Assembly: GCA_963580245.1 (NCBI GenBank)
Contig: CAUZJO010000119.1
Coordinates: 1-14,535, forward strand
Reading direction: 5' to 3'
DNA from: CAUZJO01 sp963580245
GTDB lineage: Bacteria; Sumerlaeota; Sumerlaeia; MVZB01
DNA length: 14,535 nt
Position 1 is the first letter of the stretch. The number at the start of each line of letters is the position of its first letter. The notes beneath the pieces were generated by a model. The model saw only the letters and a list, made by a program, of their open reading frames with translations, was not told the origin of the DNA and did not search any database. The position numbers and the translations under genes are program-made. This document shows, piece after piece, positions 1 through 8,055 of this stretch.

Positions 1-839
1 GCCGAGTCCGAAAAATCGGCACTGACCCGATCACCTTCGATGGTCAGCTGTAGATGGATTGGGATCGGGTCGGGATCTAGGCCATCCTCGTCAATAAAAT
101 CGGTGAACTCGAATGTTCCGTCGGGGAAGTCCTCGATTTCACGGCGGCACAATCGCTCGGCGTAATCCAGAAGGGCCTCAATGCCGCCGGTCAGGGTATC
201 GGCCCCATAACGCCGGACCAGATTCAGAAACTCCCGTTCTCCGCTCAAGCAGGCGGCGCGCTGGGCTTCCAGATCGCCTCGGTACATGCTGGGAAAGCGC
301 ACGTTGCGTTCCAGAGTCTCGATGAGGGGTTGGTTGAGATGACCGGCGTCGTATAGCTTGACGACGGGGATGCGGATGCCTTCCTGGAAGATTTCCGTGG
401 CGTCGCTGGAACCGCTGCCCGGCGTCATACCGCCGACATCCGCATGGTGGGCGCAGGTTGCCGAGAATGCGATCAACCGTTCATCGACAAATACTGGTGT
501 AAACATGAAGATGTCGGGCAGATGCGAGCCACCCTCGTAGGGGTCGGACAGGATGATGCAATCGCCTGGTGCGATGTCGTCACCGAATTTACGGAGGATC
601 GCCCGTAGGGCGTCTGGAATCGCGCACATCATAAGCGGAATGGTGACCGCCTGGGCAATCAGGTCGCCGTCTGCGGAACAAAGCGCCGCCGCGAAATCCA
701 TGCAATCCTTGATCATGGTGGATCGGGCGCTGCGCACCACCGTGTAGGCCATTTCGTCGGAGATGGCATCAAATGCATTACGCAACACTTCAAAAGTGAT
801 GGGATCGATTGCCGGTTGGTTGGGGGTTGCTGGGGTCAT
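1..839 (-). CDS. hyuB: Hydantoinase B/oxoprolinase family subunit (partial, runs off left edge)
   Basis: This is the N-terminal 279 or so residues of a HyuB-type subunit, which pairs with HyuA to form ATP-dependent amidohydrolases (N-methylhydantoinase, 5-oxoprolinase) or carboxylases. The reverse-strand translation begins MTPATPNQPAIDPITFEVLR, the usual HyuB opening. It then shows the family motifs SDPYEGGSHLPDI and CAHHADVGGMTPG, whose Asp and His residues lie in the metal/active-site region, followed by EIFQEGIRIP. The ATG lies inside the stop of the upstream hyuA (ATGA, 836-839), so translation is probably coupled. The open frame reaches base 1 without a stop, and family members are usually 500-600 residues, so about half the gene is missing. 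The motifs are of the ordinary hydantoinase/oxoprolinase kind and differ from those of the second HyuB in this window. The exact substrate cannot be read from sequence. Confidence 0.93.
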   Translation of the reverse strand, partial: MTPATPNQPAIDPITFEVLRNAFDAISDEMAYTVVRSARSTMIKDCMDFAAALCSADGDLIAQAVTIPLMMCAIPDALRAILRKFGDDIAPGDCIILSDPYEGGSHLPDIFMFTPVFVDERLIAFSATCAHHADVGGMTPGSGSSDATEIFQEGIRIPVVKLYDAGHLNQPLIETLERNVRFPSMYRGDLEAQRAACLSGEREFLNLVRRYGADTLTGGIEALLDYAERLCRREIEDFPDGTFEFTDFIDEDGLDPDPIPIHLQLTIEGDRVSADFSDS

Positions 840-2914
840 GGTGCATATTCCAGAAAAATGAATCCGGTTTGATCCCGCTGCGCCGTCCAATCGGGTGGCA
901 CAACCACCGTGGAATCGTACTCTTCAACGATGATCGGTCCGGGGCGAGGCGGGCCTTCCAAGGACGCCCGATTCAGGACCGGCACATCCACTTCGCCACC
1001 GGCGAAATATGCGGCGCGCTGCCCCGTGAGGGCGCTTACTCCTGTCGCCATGCGGTCCCAGGCCGGGGGTGAGCGCCAATTTCCGAGACCGCGCGCCCAC
1101 ACCTTGAGGGTCACTATTTCCACCGGTTCGCCGTCGATGGCGTAGCCGTATGTGTGCTTGTGTTCTCTACGAAACGCCTCGCCCAGGGCCTCCCGGGCCG
1201 TTTCCAACATCGATTGCGAAAATGGAATCGTCATTTCATGGATCTGGCGTCGGTATCGAAGATCCACCAAGCGTTCCAACGAAAGGTCTTGGTCAACGAA
1301 ACCTTCTCGTTGAAAGGCGTCTCGCGCTTGGCGTTCCAATTCAGCGAAGGACGACTCAATTGATGCTTGATCATAATCGTCTAGGCGGCACAGGTGCGAA
1401 GCCATGAACAATCGTTCTACATCGGCGACCAATAAGCCCAACGCGCTGAACATGCCGGGGAAGGGGGGGATTACGATCCGGCGCACCTCAAGCGATTGGG
1501 CCAGATGAGCCGCGTGGACCGGACCGCTGCCGCCGAAAGCAATGAGGACGAAATCCCGCGGGTCTCGGCCACGTTCAATAGTCACTGAGCGAATGGCCCG
1601 CTGCATGGTTGCATTGGCCACCCGGTGGACGCCGGCCGCCGCCTCCAGGCGGGGCAGGCCAAGGGGGGTGGCGATGTGCCGATCCAGGGCTTCGGCAGCT
1701 GCCGCCGCGTCCATCGGCAGATCGCCGCCGAGCAGGGCTTCCGGGTTGAGGTATCCGAGCACCAAGTTGGCGTCGGTGACCGTCGGCTGGTCGCCGCCGA
1801 GCCCGTAGCACACCGGCCCCGGGTCGGCGCCGGCGCTACGGGGGCCAACCCGCGGGATGCCGCCGGCATCAATCCAGGCGAGGCTGCCGCCCCCGGCGCC
1901 GACTTCCGAAATATTGATGGCCGGGATGCGGATCAGATGACCACCGCCCTTGATTAGTCGGCTCGCCTGACTCAGGTCTCCACCGACCTCGTATTCCGCG
2001 GATAGGGTAATTGCACCATCCTCAATGACCGAGGTCTTGGCGGTGGTGCCGCCCATGTCGAAAGTGATGAGGTTTGAAAGCCCGAGAATTCGCCCAGCCG
2101 CCGCCGCCGCGATGACACCGGCGGCGGGGCCACTTTCGATCATCCCCACGGGCCGCTCAGCGGAGGCGGCAGCCGATATAAGCCCGCCGCCCGACTGCAT
2201 GACCCTGATCGGCGCCGTAACCCCTTGCATATCTAAATTGAGTTCCAGGTTGCCCAGATAGCGGGAGACCAAGGGCTTGACGTAGGCGTCGAGGACGGTC
2301 GTTGCCGTCCGTTCGTACTCCCGCATCTCGGGAAGGACGTCCGAGGAAACGGACACGTACTCGAAGGTGTCTCGGGCCATTTCGGCGACCACTCTCTCGT
2401 GGGCAGGATCGGCGTAGCTGTGGAGGAAACAGATCGCCACCGCCTCAACGCCTTGGTTCTTCAAGTCCTCGATTGCGGTGCGCGCCGAGCCTTCGTCGAG
2501 GGGCTTGACCATGCGGTGGAAAGCTCCCATGCGTTCGTCGACCTCGCGGCGTAGGTGGCGCGGAACCAGGGGCTCTGGTTTCTTCCAGGTAATATCGTAT
2601 AGCTTGGGAAGGCGCACCCGGCGGATTTCGAGAACATCCTTGAAACCCTTGGTGGTCAACAGCCCGACCCGCCCTCCGCGTCGTTCCAGAATGGCGTTGG
2701 TGGCAACCGTCGTTCCGTGTTCGATGGCGATGACAACGTCCGGGTTTTGACCTTGTTCGGCCAAATGCTTGGCAACACCCTCGACCATCGCCCGGCTATA
2801 ATCGTCCGGTGTCGACAGAACTTTGCGCACTCCGATGGTCCCGCGCTCATCGATGAACATGATATCCGTAAATGTTCCGCCAACGTCGCCACCGACGCGA
2901 ATACGTCCGTCCAT
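836..2914 (-). CDS. hyuA: Hydantoinase A/oxoprolinase family subunit
   Basis: This is an ATP-binding subunit of the hydantoinase/5-oxoprolinase family in the ASKHA (actin/hexokinase-like) fold, 692 residues from the chosen start and a normal length. It has an N-terminal phosphate loop GGDVGGTFTD (residues 8-17), a second ATP-site motif DMGGTTAK near residue 286, then GAGGGSLAW, the block ADPGPVCYGLGGDQPTVTDA, and GGSGPVHA. The family cleaves or activates cyclic amides by phosphorylating the substrate carbonyl at the expense of ATP, working with HyuB. A GTG at 2953 would add 13 residues with no clear ribosome-binding site. The ATG at 2914 puts the phosphate loop at the usual distance from the N-terminus and has a weak purine-rich AAGCGGA upstream, so it is preferred. 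The gene overlaps hyuB by ATGA and is transcribed divergently from the transporter, which suggests shared control. Substrate identity is unknown. Confidence 0.95.
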   Translation of the reverse strand: MDGRIRVGGDVGGTFTDIMFIDERGTIGVRKVLSTPDDYSRAMVEGVAKHLAEQGQNPDVVIAIEHGTTVATNAILERRGGRVGLLTTKGFKDVLEIRRVRLPKLYDITWKKPEPLVPRHLRREVDERMGAFHRMVKPLDEGSARTAIEDLKNQGVEAVAICFLHSYADPAHERVVAEMARDTFEYVSVSSDVLPEMREYERTATTVLDAYVKPLVSRYLGNLELNLDMQGVTAPIRVMQSGGGLISAAASAERPVGMIESGPAAGVIAAAAAGRILGLSNLITFDMGGTTAKTSVIEDGAITLSAEYEVGGDLSQASRLIKGGGHLIRIPAINISEVGAGGGSLAWIDAGGIPRVGPRSAGADPGPVCYGLGGDQPTVTDANLVLGYLNPEALLGGDLPMDAAAAAEALDRHIATPLGLPRLEAAAGVHRVANATMQRAIRSVTIERGRDPRDFVLIAFGGSGPVHAAHLAQSLEVRRIVIPPFPGMFSALGLLVADVERLFMASHLCRLDDYDQASIESSFAELERQARDAFQREGFVDQDLSLERLVDLRYRRQIHEMTIPFSQSMLETAREALGEAFRREHKHTYGYAIDGEPVEIVTLKVWARGLGNWRSPPAWDRMATGVSALTGQRAAYFAGGEVDVPVLNRASLEGPPRPGPIIVEEYDSTVVVPPDWTAQRDQTGFIFLEYAP

Positions 2915-3163
2915 TTGTCCGCTTGACCGATGGTTTTGTGGCGCCTCATTCACTGACTGGGGTCCCAGGGCTGCTGAATGGCGATGGAAAAGGGCCCCGG
3001 TATGTCATTCCTATCAACCCGTGCAAACTGCATTTAGTCCCGATCCTTGTGTTTTTGGAGCACCATGATTCACCTATTTGCGTTTGAACGAAGAATGGAC
3101 TTTCCCGGTAGACGCTTCAAGTAGCATTGCCAAAAAGTGCAGCAACTGCATCGAATAAAATGA

Positions 3164-3177
3164 GCAATTTAAATCGC
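3164..3177. promoter_or_regulatory. Candidate operator palindrome
   Basis: The sequence GCAATTTAAATCGC is a dyad with a perfect ATTTAAAT core and matching GC/GC ends, so six of seven base pairs are symmetric. It lies between the divergent hyuA and liv operons, just upstream of the candidate rightward promoter. That is where a regulator controlling both would bind. AT-rich palindromes also arise by chance, and no regulator gene is present in the window to match it with. Confidence 0.3.
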
Positions 3178-3219
3178 ACGAAAGCAAAACGGCAGCTCGG
3201 ATGCGGAAGCTATATGATG

Positions 3220-3249
3220 TTTACACGACAGCGCGGCAAATGCTAGCAT
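3220..3249 (+). promoter_or_regulatory. Candidate sigma-70 promoter for the liv operon (extended -10)
   Basis: TTTACA (3220-3225) resembles a -35 hexamer. It is followed after 18 bases by TAGCAT (3244-3249) as a -10 hexamer, preceded by TG at 3241-3242, giving an extended -10 form. Transcription would start near 3256 and leave a leader of about 90 bases before the binding-protein gene. This is a match to the general consensus only, made by eye. Confidence 0.35.
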
Positions 3250-3330
3250 ACGCCTCTATAACCATTTGTTTAATATTGCTTTTAAAAATGGACGACGCGG
3301 GACCATCCTCGGGTCGCCTCTGACAAAATA

Positions 3331-3340
3331 AGGGAGGAAA
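3331..3340 (+). promoter_or_regulatory. Strong ribosome-binding site of the binding-protein gene
   Basis: AGGGAGGAAA is a near-perfect Shine-Dalgarno sequence. Its GAGG core ends at 3337, which is four bases before a GTG at 3342 and seven bases before the ATG at 3345. The spacing favours the ATG, so the longer GTG start is probably not used. A strong site fits the high expression usual for periplasmic binding proteins. Confidence 0.75.
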
Positions 3341-3344
3341 CGTG

Positions 3345-4598
3345 ATGCGTTATAAGGCACTGTTTTTTGGATTGTTAGCGACGACTGTATTGGCTGTGGG
3401 GAACCCCGCTGGCGCCGAAGATGCTCGGGTCGGTGTTCTTATGCCGACCTCTGGCGGCGCCGCGAAGTCGGGTCAGGAAACCCTCGAAGCGGTCAAGCTG
3501 GCGGTTGATATTATCAACAACGTTTACGATATTGACCTGCCGTTCGCCCGGACCAAGGGCCTGCCCAACCACGGTGGGGCCAAAGTAAAAATGTTCACCG
3601 AGGATCATGGGGGCCGTCCGGAGCGCGGTCAGGCGATCGCCGAGCGTTTGATTACCCAGGACAAAGTGCACATTCTTCAAGGCGCGTTCCACAGTTCGGT
3701 GGCCTCGCCATCGAGCCAAGTGGCCGAGAAAATGGGCATCCCTTACGTTACCGGAACGTCGGAATCCCCAGCCCTGACCGCCCGTGGGTTTAAGACCTTC
3801 TTCAGTGCAACGCCGACCGCCAATGACATTGCAAGAGACTTCTTTACCTTCCTCAAGGAGATCCGCGCCTCCAGTGGCGTGCCGGCGAAGAAACTAGCCA
3901 TCATGCACATCAACGATGTGTGGGGGACGGGTCTCGCCAAGGCGGCCACCGCGATCTATAAGAATTACGGCTTTACGGAGATTCAAAAAATCGGTTACCC
4001 GCCCTCGGTTGCCGACTTAAAGAGCGAAGTCCTGCAACTCAAGCAAGCCAACCCGGACGTCGTCTTGCAGGCCGCGTTCGATGCCGACGCCATCTTGTCG
4101 GTGCGCACGTACAAGGCCCTGCAATTCGAGCCGAAAGCAATACTCGCCATGGGCGCCGGCTTCGCCTCGCCCACCTTTATCAAGGGGCTGGGCAAGAACG
4201 CCGATTACAACTACTCACATACCAAATTTCACGACGCACTGGGGGAAAAACGGCCCGCGGTTAGGCAGGTCAGTGCTGAGTTCAAAAAACGCACTGGTAA
4301 ACCCATTTGGGACGCACCTGCCCGAGCCTTCACCGGCATGATGGTAGTGGCCGACGCACTCAATCGAGCCAAGTCCTTCAGTCCGGAAGACATCCTGGCG
4401 GCTCTCAGGGCCACCGACATCAAAGGCTCCGATCTGATTGTCCCCTATCGCGGCGTGCGCTTCAATTCAAATGGACAAAACGAGTTGGCCAACGGCTTGA
4501 TCACCCAAATCCAGGGCGGCAAACACCACCCGGTTTGGCCTTCGAGCATCGCCACTAAGAAGGCGGTATTCCCCGCGCCACCATGGGATAAGCGTTAA
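3345..4598 (+). CDS. Branched-chain-amino-acid-type ABC transporter substrate-binding protein
   Basis: This periplasmic solute-binding protein of the LivK/Peripla_BP_6 type has 417 residues and captures the substrate for the importer encoded downstream. A Sec signal peptide is clear: MRYK, a hydrophobic stretch of about 14 residues, then AGA-ED with probable cleavage after residue 24. The mature protein starts with VGVLMPTSGGAAKSGQETLEAVKLAVD, cut short here as the usual LivK opening. It continues with GIPYVTGTSESPALT and PDVVLQAAFDADA, typical of the two-lobed fold. The C-terminus (PAPPWDKR) resembles binding proteins for ligands other than plain leucine, but the ligand cannot be deduced. 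No lipobox cysteine is seen. The ATG at 3345 is chosen over the adjacent GTG because of Shine-Dalgarno spacing. The setting between two hyu operons suggests a cyclic amide, a ketone or a related nitrogenous compound, which is an inference. Confidence 0.92.
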   Translation: MRYKALFFGLLATTVLAVGNPAGAEDARVGVLMPTSGGAAKSGQETLEAVKLAVDIINNVYDIDLPFARTKGLPNHGGAKVKMFTEDHGGRPERGQAIAERLITQDKVHILQGAFHSSVASPSSQVAEKMGIPYVTGTSESPALTARGFKTFFSATPTANDIARDFFTFLKEIRASSGVPAKKLAIMHINDVWGTGLAKAATAIYKNYGFTEIQKIGYPPSVADLKSEVLQLKQANPDVVLQAAFDADAILSVRTYKALQFEPKAILAMGAGFASPTFIKGLGKNADYNYSHTKFHDALGEKRPAVRQVSAEFKKRTGKPIWDAPARAFTGMMVVADALNRAKSFSPEDILAALRATDIKGSDLIVPYRGVRFNSNGQNELANGLITQIQGGKHHPVWPSSIATKKAVFPAPPWDKR

Positions 4599-4623
4599 TC
4601 ATCCCCATCGTCTGAGATTGATC

Positions 4624-4658
4624 TCACCGCTCCCGTGGCGCACGCCCGGGAGCGGTGA
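4624..4658 (+). promoter_or_regulatory. Strong stem-loop between binding-protein and permease genes
   Basis: TCACCGCTCCCG (4624-4635) and CGGGAGCGGTGA (4647-4658) are perfect 12-base inverted repeats around an 11-base loop, and the loop itself can form a further GGC/GCC pairing. No T-run follows, so this is not a standard intrinsic terminator. Hairpins at this place in binding-protein operons commonly protect the upstream mRNA from 3' decay and lower expression of the membrane genes. It starts 26 bases after the binding-protein stop codon. Its right arm contains the GTG at 4655 that would be the longest start of the permease. Confidence 0.75.
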
Positions 4659-4693
4659 AGATTAGTCGTTCGTTTACAGAATCGAGCCGGCCA

Positions 4694-5551
4694 GTGATTT
4701 ATGCTCAAGTAGCTCTTGACGGTCTAATCGTCGGCCTCATGTTCGCACTCGTTGCGATGGGGTTGTCGCTGATTTATGGCATCATGGACGTCGTCAATTT
4801 TGCCCACGGCGAGTTCCTGATGATCGCCATGTACGCTTCCTTCTTCATGTGGACATACCTTGGCTTTGATCCTTTGCTCAGCTCCCCCATCATCGCGCTC
4901 TGTATGTTCGGTTTTGGTGTATTGATCTACCGGTGGCTGGGCCGGTATCTGGTAGGGGCGACCTTGATCCCTCAAGTGTTCGCGACCTTCGGGTTGATGG
5001 TGTTCATGCAGGCCGGCGCCAATTTTTTGTGGAAGGCCGACACCCGGACCCTTCCGGAAAACTTGTCGAGCGGCCTATTCCAATTTGGCGGCCTGTTCTT
5101 TAACGTTGCCGAATTGGTGGCGGCGGGGGGTGCGCTGGCAACGGCGTTACTCATGTTCTGGTTCATTAATCGCACCGAAACTGGGCTCGCCCTTCAGGCC
5201 ACCGCCGAAGATCAGCAGGCGGCCCGGCTCCTGGGCATCGATACGGATCGTATGTTCGCCATCGCTTGGGGACTCAGCGCCGCCACCGTTGGTATCGGCG
5301 GCGTACTTTTGTCCACATACTACGTTATCAACCCGCTGGTTGGCGTCAAGTGGGTGCTGCCGGCGTTTGTCGCGGTGGCGATCGGCGGCTTCGGCTCTGT
5401 TCTGGGGGCATTTTACGGCGGCATCATCATAGGACTGATTCAGGTGGGGGGCGGGTTCTTTACGTCCGCCAACTACAAGACGTTGTTTGCTTACGGCCTG
5501 TTCCTGTTGATTGTCCTGGTGCGACCTCACGGCCTTATGGGGCGCAAATGA
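4694..5551 (+). CDS. livH: Liv-type ABC transporter permease (LivH-like)
   Basis: This inner-membrane permease of the HAAT family has 285 residues from the chosen start and several hydrophobic helices. The diagnostic block SLIYGIMDVVNFAHGEFLM lies near the N-terminus. The cytoplasmic coupling loop AEDQQAARLLGIDTDRMFA, which contacts the ATPases, lies in the second half, and FGSVLGAFYGGIIIGL near the end. It forms the channel with the next gene product. The frame is open from GTG 4655, but that codon sits in the arm of the 4624-4658 hairpin with a poorly spaced GGGAG. GTG 4694 gives MIYAQVALDGLIVG, the usual LivH opening, and is preferred, though its ribosome-binding site is weak. The 3' end overlaps the next permease by ATGA (5548-5551). 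The ligand is unknown. Confidence 0.9.
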   Translation: MIYAQVALDGLIVGLMFALVAMGLSLIYGIMDVVNFAHGEFLMIAMYASFFMWTYLGFDPLLSSPIIALCMFGFGVLIYRWLGRYLVGATLIPQVFATFGLMVFMQAGANFLWKADTRTLPENLSSGLFQFGGLFFNVAELVAAGGALATALLMFWFINRTETGLALQATAEDQQAARLLGIDTDRMFAIAWGLSAATVGIGGVLLSTYYVINPLVGVKWVLPAFVAVAIGGFGSVLGAFYGGIIIGLIQVGGGFFTSANYKTLFAYGLFLLIVLVRPHGLMGRK

Positions 5552-6609
5552 ATCCTGCGTCTGGAGAAATCCGGCGCGTCGAGGGCGTGCCCTGGTGGAT
5601 CGTCGTGGGGGGTCTCGGCGCCTTAATTGCGTATCCCCTGGCATTCACCATGCCGTTCCATCAGCACATCGTTATCATGGCCCTTCTATACGGTACGTTG
5701 GGTACGGCCTGGAACATTCTTGGCGGCTACACCGGTCAAGTGTCGATTGGCCACGGAGTGTACTATGGCATTGGGGCTTACACCGCGGCCTACTTCTACG
5801 TCAATTTCGGATTGTCGCCGTGGGTCAGCTGGCCGCTGGCGCTAATGATCGCCTTTGTTGCAGCCTTCGTTATCGGTCTGCCCACTTTTCGCCTGCGCGG
5901 CCACTATTTCGTTTTGGCCAGCGTGTTCATTGCCGAGGCTGCCTATATCATCATCTCCAATTGGGAGATGGTGGGCGGCGCCATCGGCCTTGAATATCCC
6001 ATCCACCGGGCGGAAAGCCCACTCGACGCGTTATGGCACCTCCAATTCCACAAAAGCAAGCTGCCTTATTACTATGGCATTCTGACTCTTTTCGTTGCGT
6101 CGGTCTTCGTATCGTGGCGGATCCGTTTCCGGCCGCTCGGCTACTTCCTCAAGGCGGTAAGCGAGGAGCAGGACGCGGCGAGAAGCCTGGGCGTTGATAT
6201 TGCCCGCTACAAGATGGTGGCATTGTTGATAAGTGTCCTGTTCACGACTCTGTGCGGCATATTCTATGCCCAGTATGTGATGTATGTGGAGCCAGTCAGC
6301 ACGATGTCGCTCATCATCAGCCTGGAGATTGCGTTTATTGCCATCTTCGGCGGCATCAAGACTCTTTGGGGACCGGTTTTGGGAGCTTTTATTATCATTC
6401 CCGTCACCGAACTCCTGCGGGCGAATTTTTCGGGCCATATCGCCCTTGATCAATCGGCCTTAGCCGAAGGTGGGATAGGCGCCTGGGTGGACTACTATAT
6501 GGCTGGCGGCGGCGGCAATGTGGACCTGCTGGTCTACGGCTTGCTGATCATTATCATTGCACGCTTCCAGCCAAACGGCGTCATTGGCTTTTTCCACCGG
6601 TTTGACTAA
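5548..6609 (+). CDS. livM: Liv-type ABC transporter permease (LivM-like)
   Basis: This is the second membrane subunit of the importer, with 353 residues and multiple hydrophobic segments. Family signatures include LGTAWNILGGYTGQVSIGHG followed by YYGIGAYTAAYF near residues 50-80. The cytoplasmic coupling loop AVSEEQDAARSLGVDIARYK sits just past mid-protein, and IFGGIKTLWGPVLGAFIII comes toward the end. The ATG at 5548 overlaps the TGA of the preceding permease (ATGA), indicating coupled translation. The same frame is open back to 5266, but that part lies inside the first permease gene and has no membrane character. The loop between TM segments around residues 145-175 is hydrophilic and somewhat long, as is usual in LivM. 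The protein pairs with the LivH-like subunit and the two ATPases downstream. Confidence 0.92.
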   Translation: MNPASGEIRRVEGVPWWIVVGGLGALIAYPLAFTMPFHQHIVIMALLYGTLGTAWNILGGYTGQVSIGHGVYYGIGAYTAAYFYVNFGLSPWVSWPLALMIAFVAAFVIGLPTFRLRGHYFVLASVFIAEAAYIIISNWEMVGGAIGLEYPIHRAESPLDALWHLQFHKSKLPYYYGILTLFVASVFVSWRIRFRPLGYFLKAVSEEQDAARSLGVDIARYKMVALLISVLFTTLCGIFYAQYVMYVEPVSTMSLIISLEIAFIAIFGGIKTLWGPVLGAFIIIPVTELLRANFSGHIALDQSALAEGGIGAWVDYYMAGGGGNVDLLVYGLLIIIIARFQPNGVIGFFHRFD

Positions 6610-6629
6610 GGAAGGTAAGGCGTTCATCC

Positions 6630-7352
6630 ATGTCCGATTTATTAGCGATCAATGAGTTGTCCAAGAATTTCGGCGGCGTCTGCGCCAGCGACCGGGTAAA
6701 TTTTACCGTCGATAAAGGTGAAATCGTTGGGCTGATTGGCCCCAACGGTGCCGGCAAGACCACCGTGTTTAACTTGATCTCTGGCTTTGTGCGGCCCGAT
6801 GGTGGTCGAGTAACCTTCGATGACAAGGATGTCACCGGACTGCGGCCCGATCAAATTAGCAGGCTGGGTATTGCCCGCACTTTCCAGATTCTCAAGCCCT
6901 TCCCGCACATGACGGTGGAGGAAAATGTCATGGTCGGCGCCTTGGTTCGCCATCCTCACCCGGCGGTTGCCCGCGAACTAGCCGGCCATTGCATAGAACT
7001 GGTTGGACTGGAGCACAAACGCGACGCCTTGGGGGGCGAACTCAGTACTGGCCAACGAAAGCGCCTTGAGATGGCCCGCGCCATGGCCACCGAACCCCGG
7101 CTCCTGTTGCTTGACGAAATCACCGGCGGCGTCGACCAGCCGAGCATCCCAGGACTCATGAAATTGGTTGGGTCGCTCCGCGACGAAGGAGTGACCCTGT
7201 TGATAATCGAGCACAACATGCGGGTTGTCATGGAACTGGTGGACCGGGTGATCTTTCTCAACCTCGGAGCAAAGTTGACCGAAGGGCCGCCCCGTGAGGT
7301 GGCCGCTAATCCTGACGTAAGACGGTTATATTTAGGGTCGGGACATGCTTGA
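6630..7352 (+). CDS. livG: Liv-type ABC transporter ATP-binding protein (LivG-like)
   Basis: This cytoplasmic ATPase subunit (240 residues) powers the importer. Walker A is GPNGAGKT (37-44), the Q-loop is Q86, the signature is LSTGQRKR (138-145), Walker B is RLLLLDE (157-163), and the switch histidine is H195 in IIEHN. The residue after the catalytic glutamate is Ile, giving DEITGGVDQ where most ABC proteins have DEPxxGLD. Some LivG relatives carry similar DEIAGGL-type loops, so activity is not in doubt. The start is supported by GAAGGTAAGG at 6611-6620. The last eight bases overlap the start of the next ATPase gene, so the two are translationally coupled. The C-terminus keeps the LivG-type EGPPREVAANPDVRRLYLG. 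Confidence 0.93.
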   Translation: MSDLLAINELSKNFGGVCASDRVNFTVDKGEIVGLIGPNGAGKTTVFNLISGFVRPDGGRVTFDDKDVTGLRPDQISRLGIARTFQILKPFPHMTVEENVMVGALVRHPHPAVARELAGHCIELVGLEHKRDALGGELSTGQRKRLEMARAMATEPRLLLLDEITGGVDQPSIPGLMKLVGSLRDEGVTLLIIEHNMRVVMELVDRVIFLNLGAKLTEGPPREVAANPDVRRLYLGSGHA

Positions 7353-8052
7353 AATTCAGGGGCTTGAGGTCAGTTATGGCCACTTCCAGGTGCTATGGGG
7401 AGTCGATCTGGAAGTCCACGAGGGTCAGGTCGTTTGCGTGCTGGGCCCCAACGGAGCCGGCAAGAGCACGATCGTGAACGCCGTCACCGGTCTTGTGGCG
7501 AGACAGGGTGGCCGGGTGCTTCTGGGTGGCGAGGACTTGGCCGGTGTTTCCACCCACGCCATGGCTGAGCGCGGTCTTATCCACGTCTTGGAGCGAAGAC
7601 GCCTGTTTCCGACCCTGTCAATCCGGCAGAACTTGATCCTCGGTTCATACAATCCAGAGGCCCGCCGGCATCGGGACGAGACCTTGGCCTGGGTTCAATC
7701 GCTGTTCCCCCTCCTAGAGGAGCGTGCGGACGAGCGGGCCGGGGTGCTAAGTGGCGGCCAGCAACAGATTGTCGCCATTGCCCGTGGCCTGATGGGCCGG
7801 CCGCGGGTGATGATGATCGATGAACCGTTCCTGGGGCTAAGCCCGGTCGCCGTGGAGGAAATCGTAAATGTCATCCGCCGTATCAACGAGACCGGCGTCA
7901 CCATTCTTTTCACTGAGCAAAACGTGCAACTCGCCTTGTCCTTATCGGACCACGGTTATCTACTGGAGAGCGGTAAAATCGTCCTGAGCAGCAGTGGGCG
8001 GGAAATGTTGGAGCACGAGATGGTACGCCAAGTCTATCTGGGTATTTCCTAA
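7345..8052 (+). CDS. livF: Liv-type ABC transporter ATP-binding protein (LivF-like)
   Basis: This is the second ATPase of the importer, 235 residues and a normal LivF length. Walker A is GPNGAGKS (34-41), the signature is LSGGQQQIVAIARGLM (from 135), and Walker B ends in MMIDEP (156-161). The switch position is Gln (FTEQN), the normal state in LivF proteins. The segment before the conserved RRLFP reads HVLERRRLFP, where most relatives have HVPEGRRLFP, so Pro and Gly are replaced. The ATG at 7345 overlaps the LivG-like gene by eight bases. The gene ends at 8052 with the oppositely oriented OsmC gene only three bases away and no terminator visible between them, so transcription of the liv operon probably reads into antisense of that gene. 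Confidence 0.93.
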   Translation: MLEIQGLEVSYGHFQVLWGVDLEVHEGQVVCVLGPNGAGKSTIVNAVTGLVARQGGRVLLGGEDLAGVSTHAMAERGLIHVLERRRLFPTLSIRQNLILGSYNPEARRHRDETLAWVQSLFPLLEERADERAGVLSGGQQQIVAIARGLMGRPRVMMIDEPFLGLSPVAVEEIVNVIRRINETGVTILFTEQNVQLALSLSDHGYLLESGKIVLSSSGREMLEHEMVRQVYLGIS

Positions 8053-8055
8053 ATG

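Larger units (their letters stand above)
2954..3344. promoter_or_regulatory. Divergent intergenic control region between hyuA and the liv operon
   Basis: About 390 bases contain no convincing gene. Positions 3100-3290 are visibly more AT-rich than the surrounding coding DNA, as expected for a control region serving two divergent operons. Short open frames here lack ribosome-binding sites and family motifs. Candidate sites are listed separately: an extended -10 promoter reading right, a palindrome at 3164-3177, and small inverted arms (CCATTT at 3262-3267 and AAATGG at 3286-3291). I could not assign a convincing promoter for the leftward hyuA operon. Confidence 0.6.

Noticed and set aside
113..747. 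Several 60-70-codon plus-strand open frames at the left end
   Set aside because: They are antisense to the partial hyuB gene, which is continuous from 839 to the window edge with clear family motifs.
5266..5547. N-terminal extension of the second permease
   Set aside because: This part overlaps the first permease gene in another frame and is Arg/His-rich with no membrane character. The ATGA overlap at 5548 gives a typical start.
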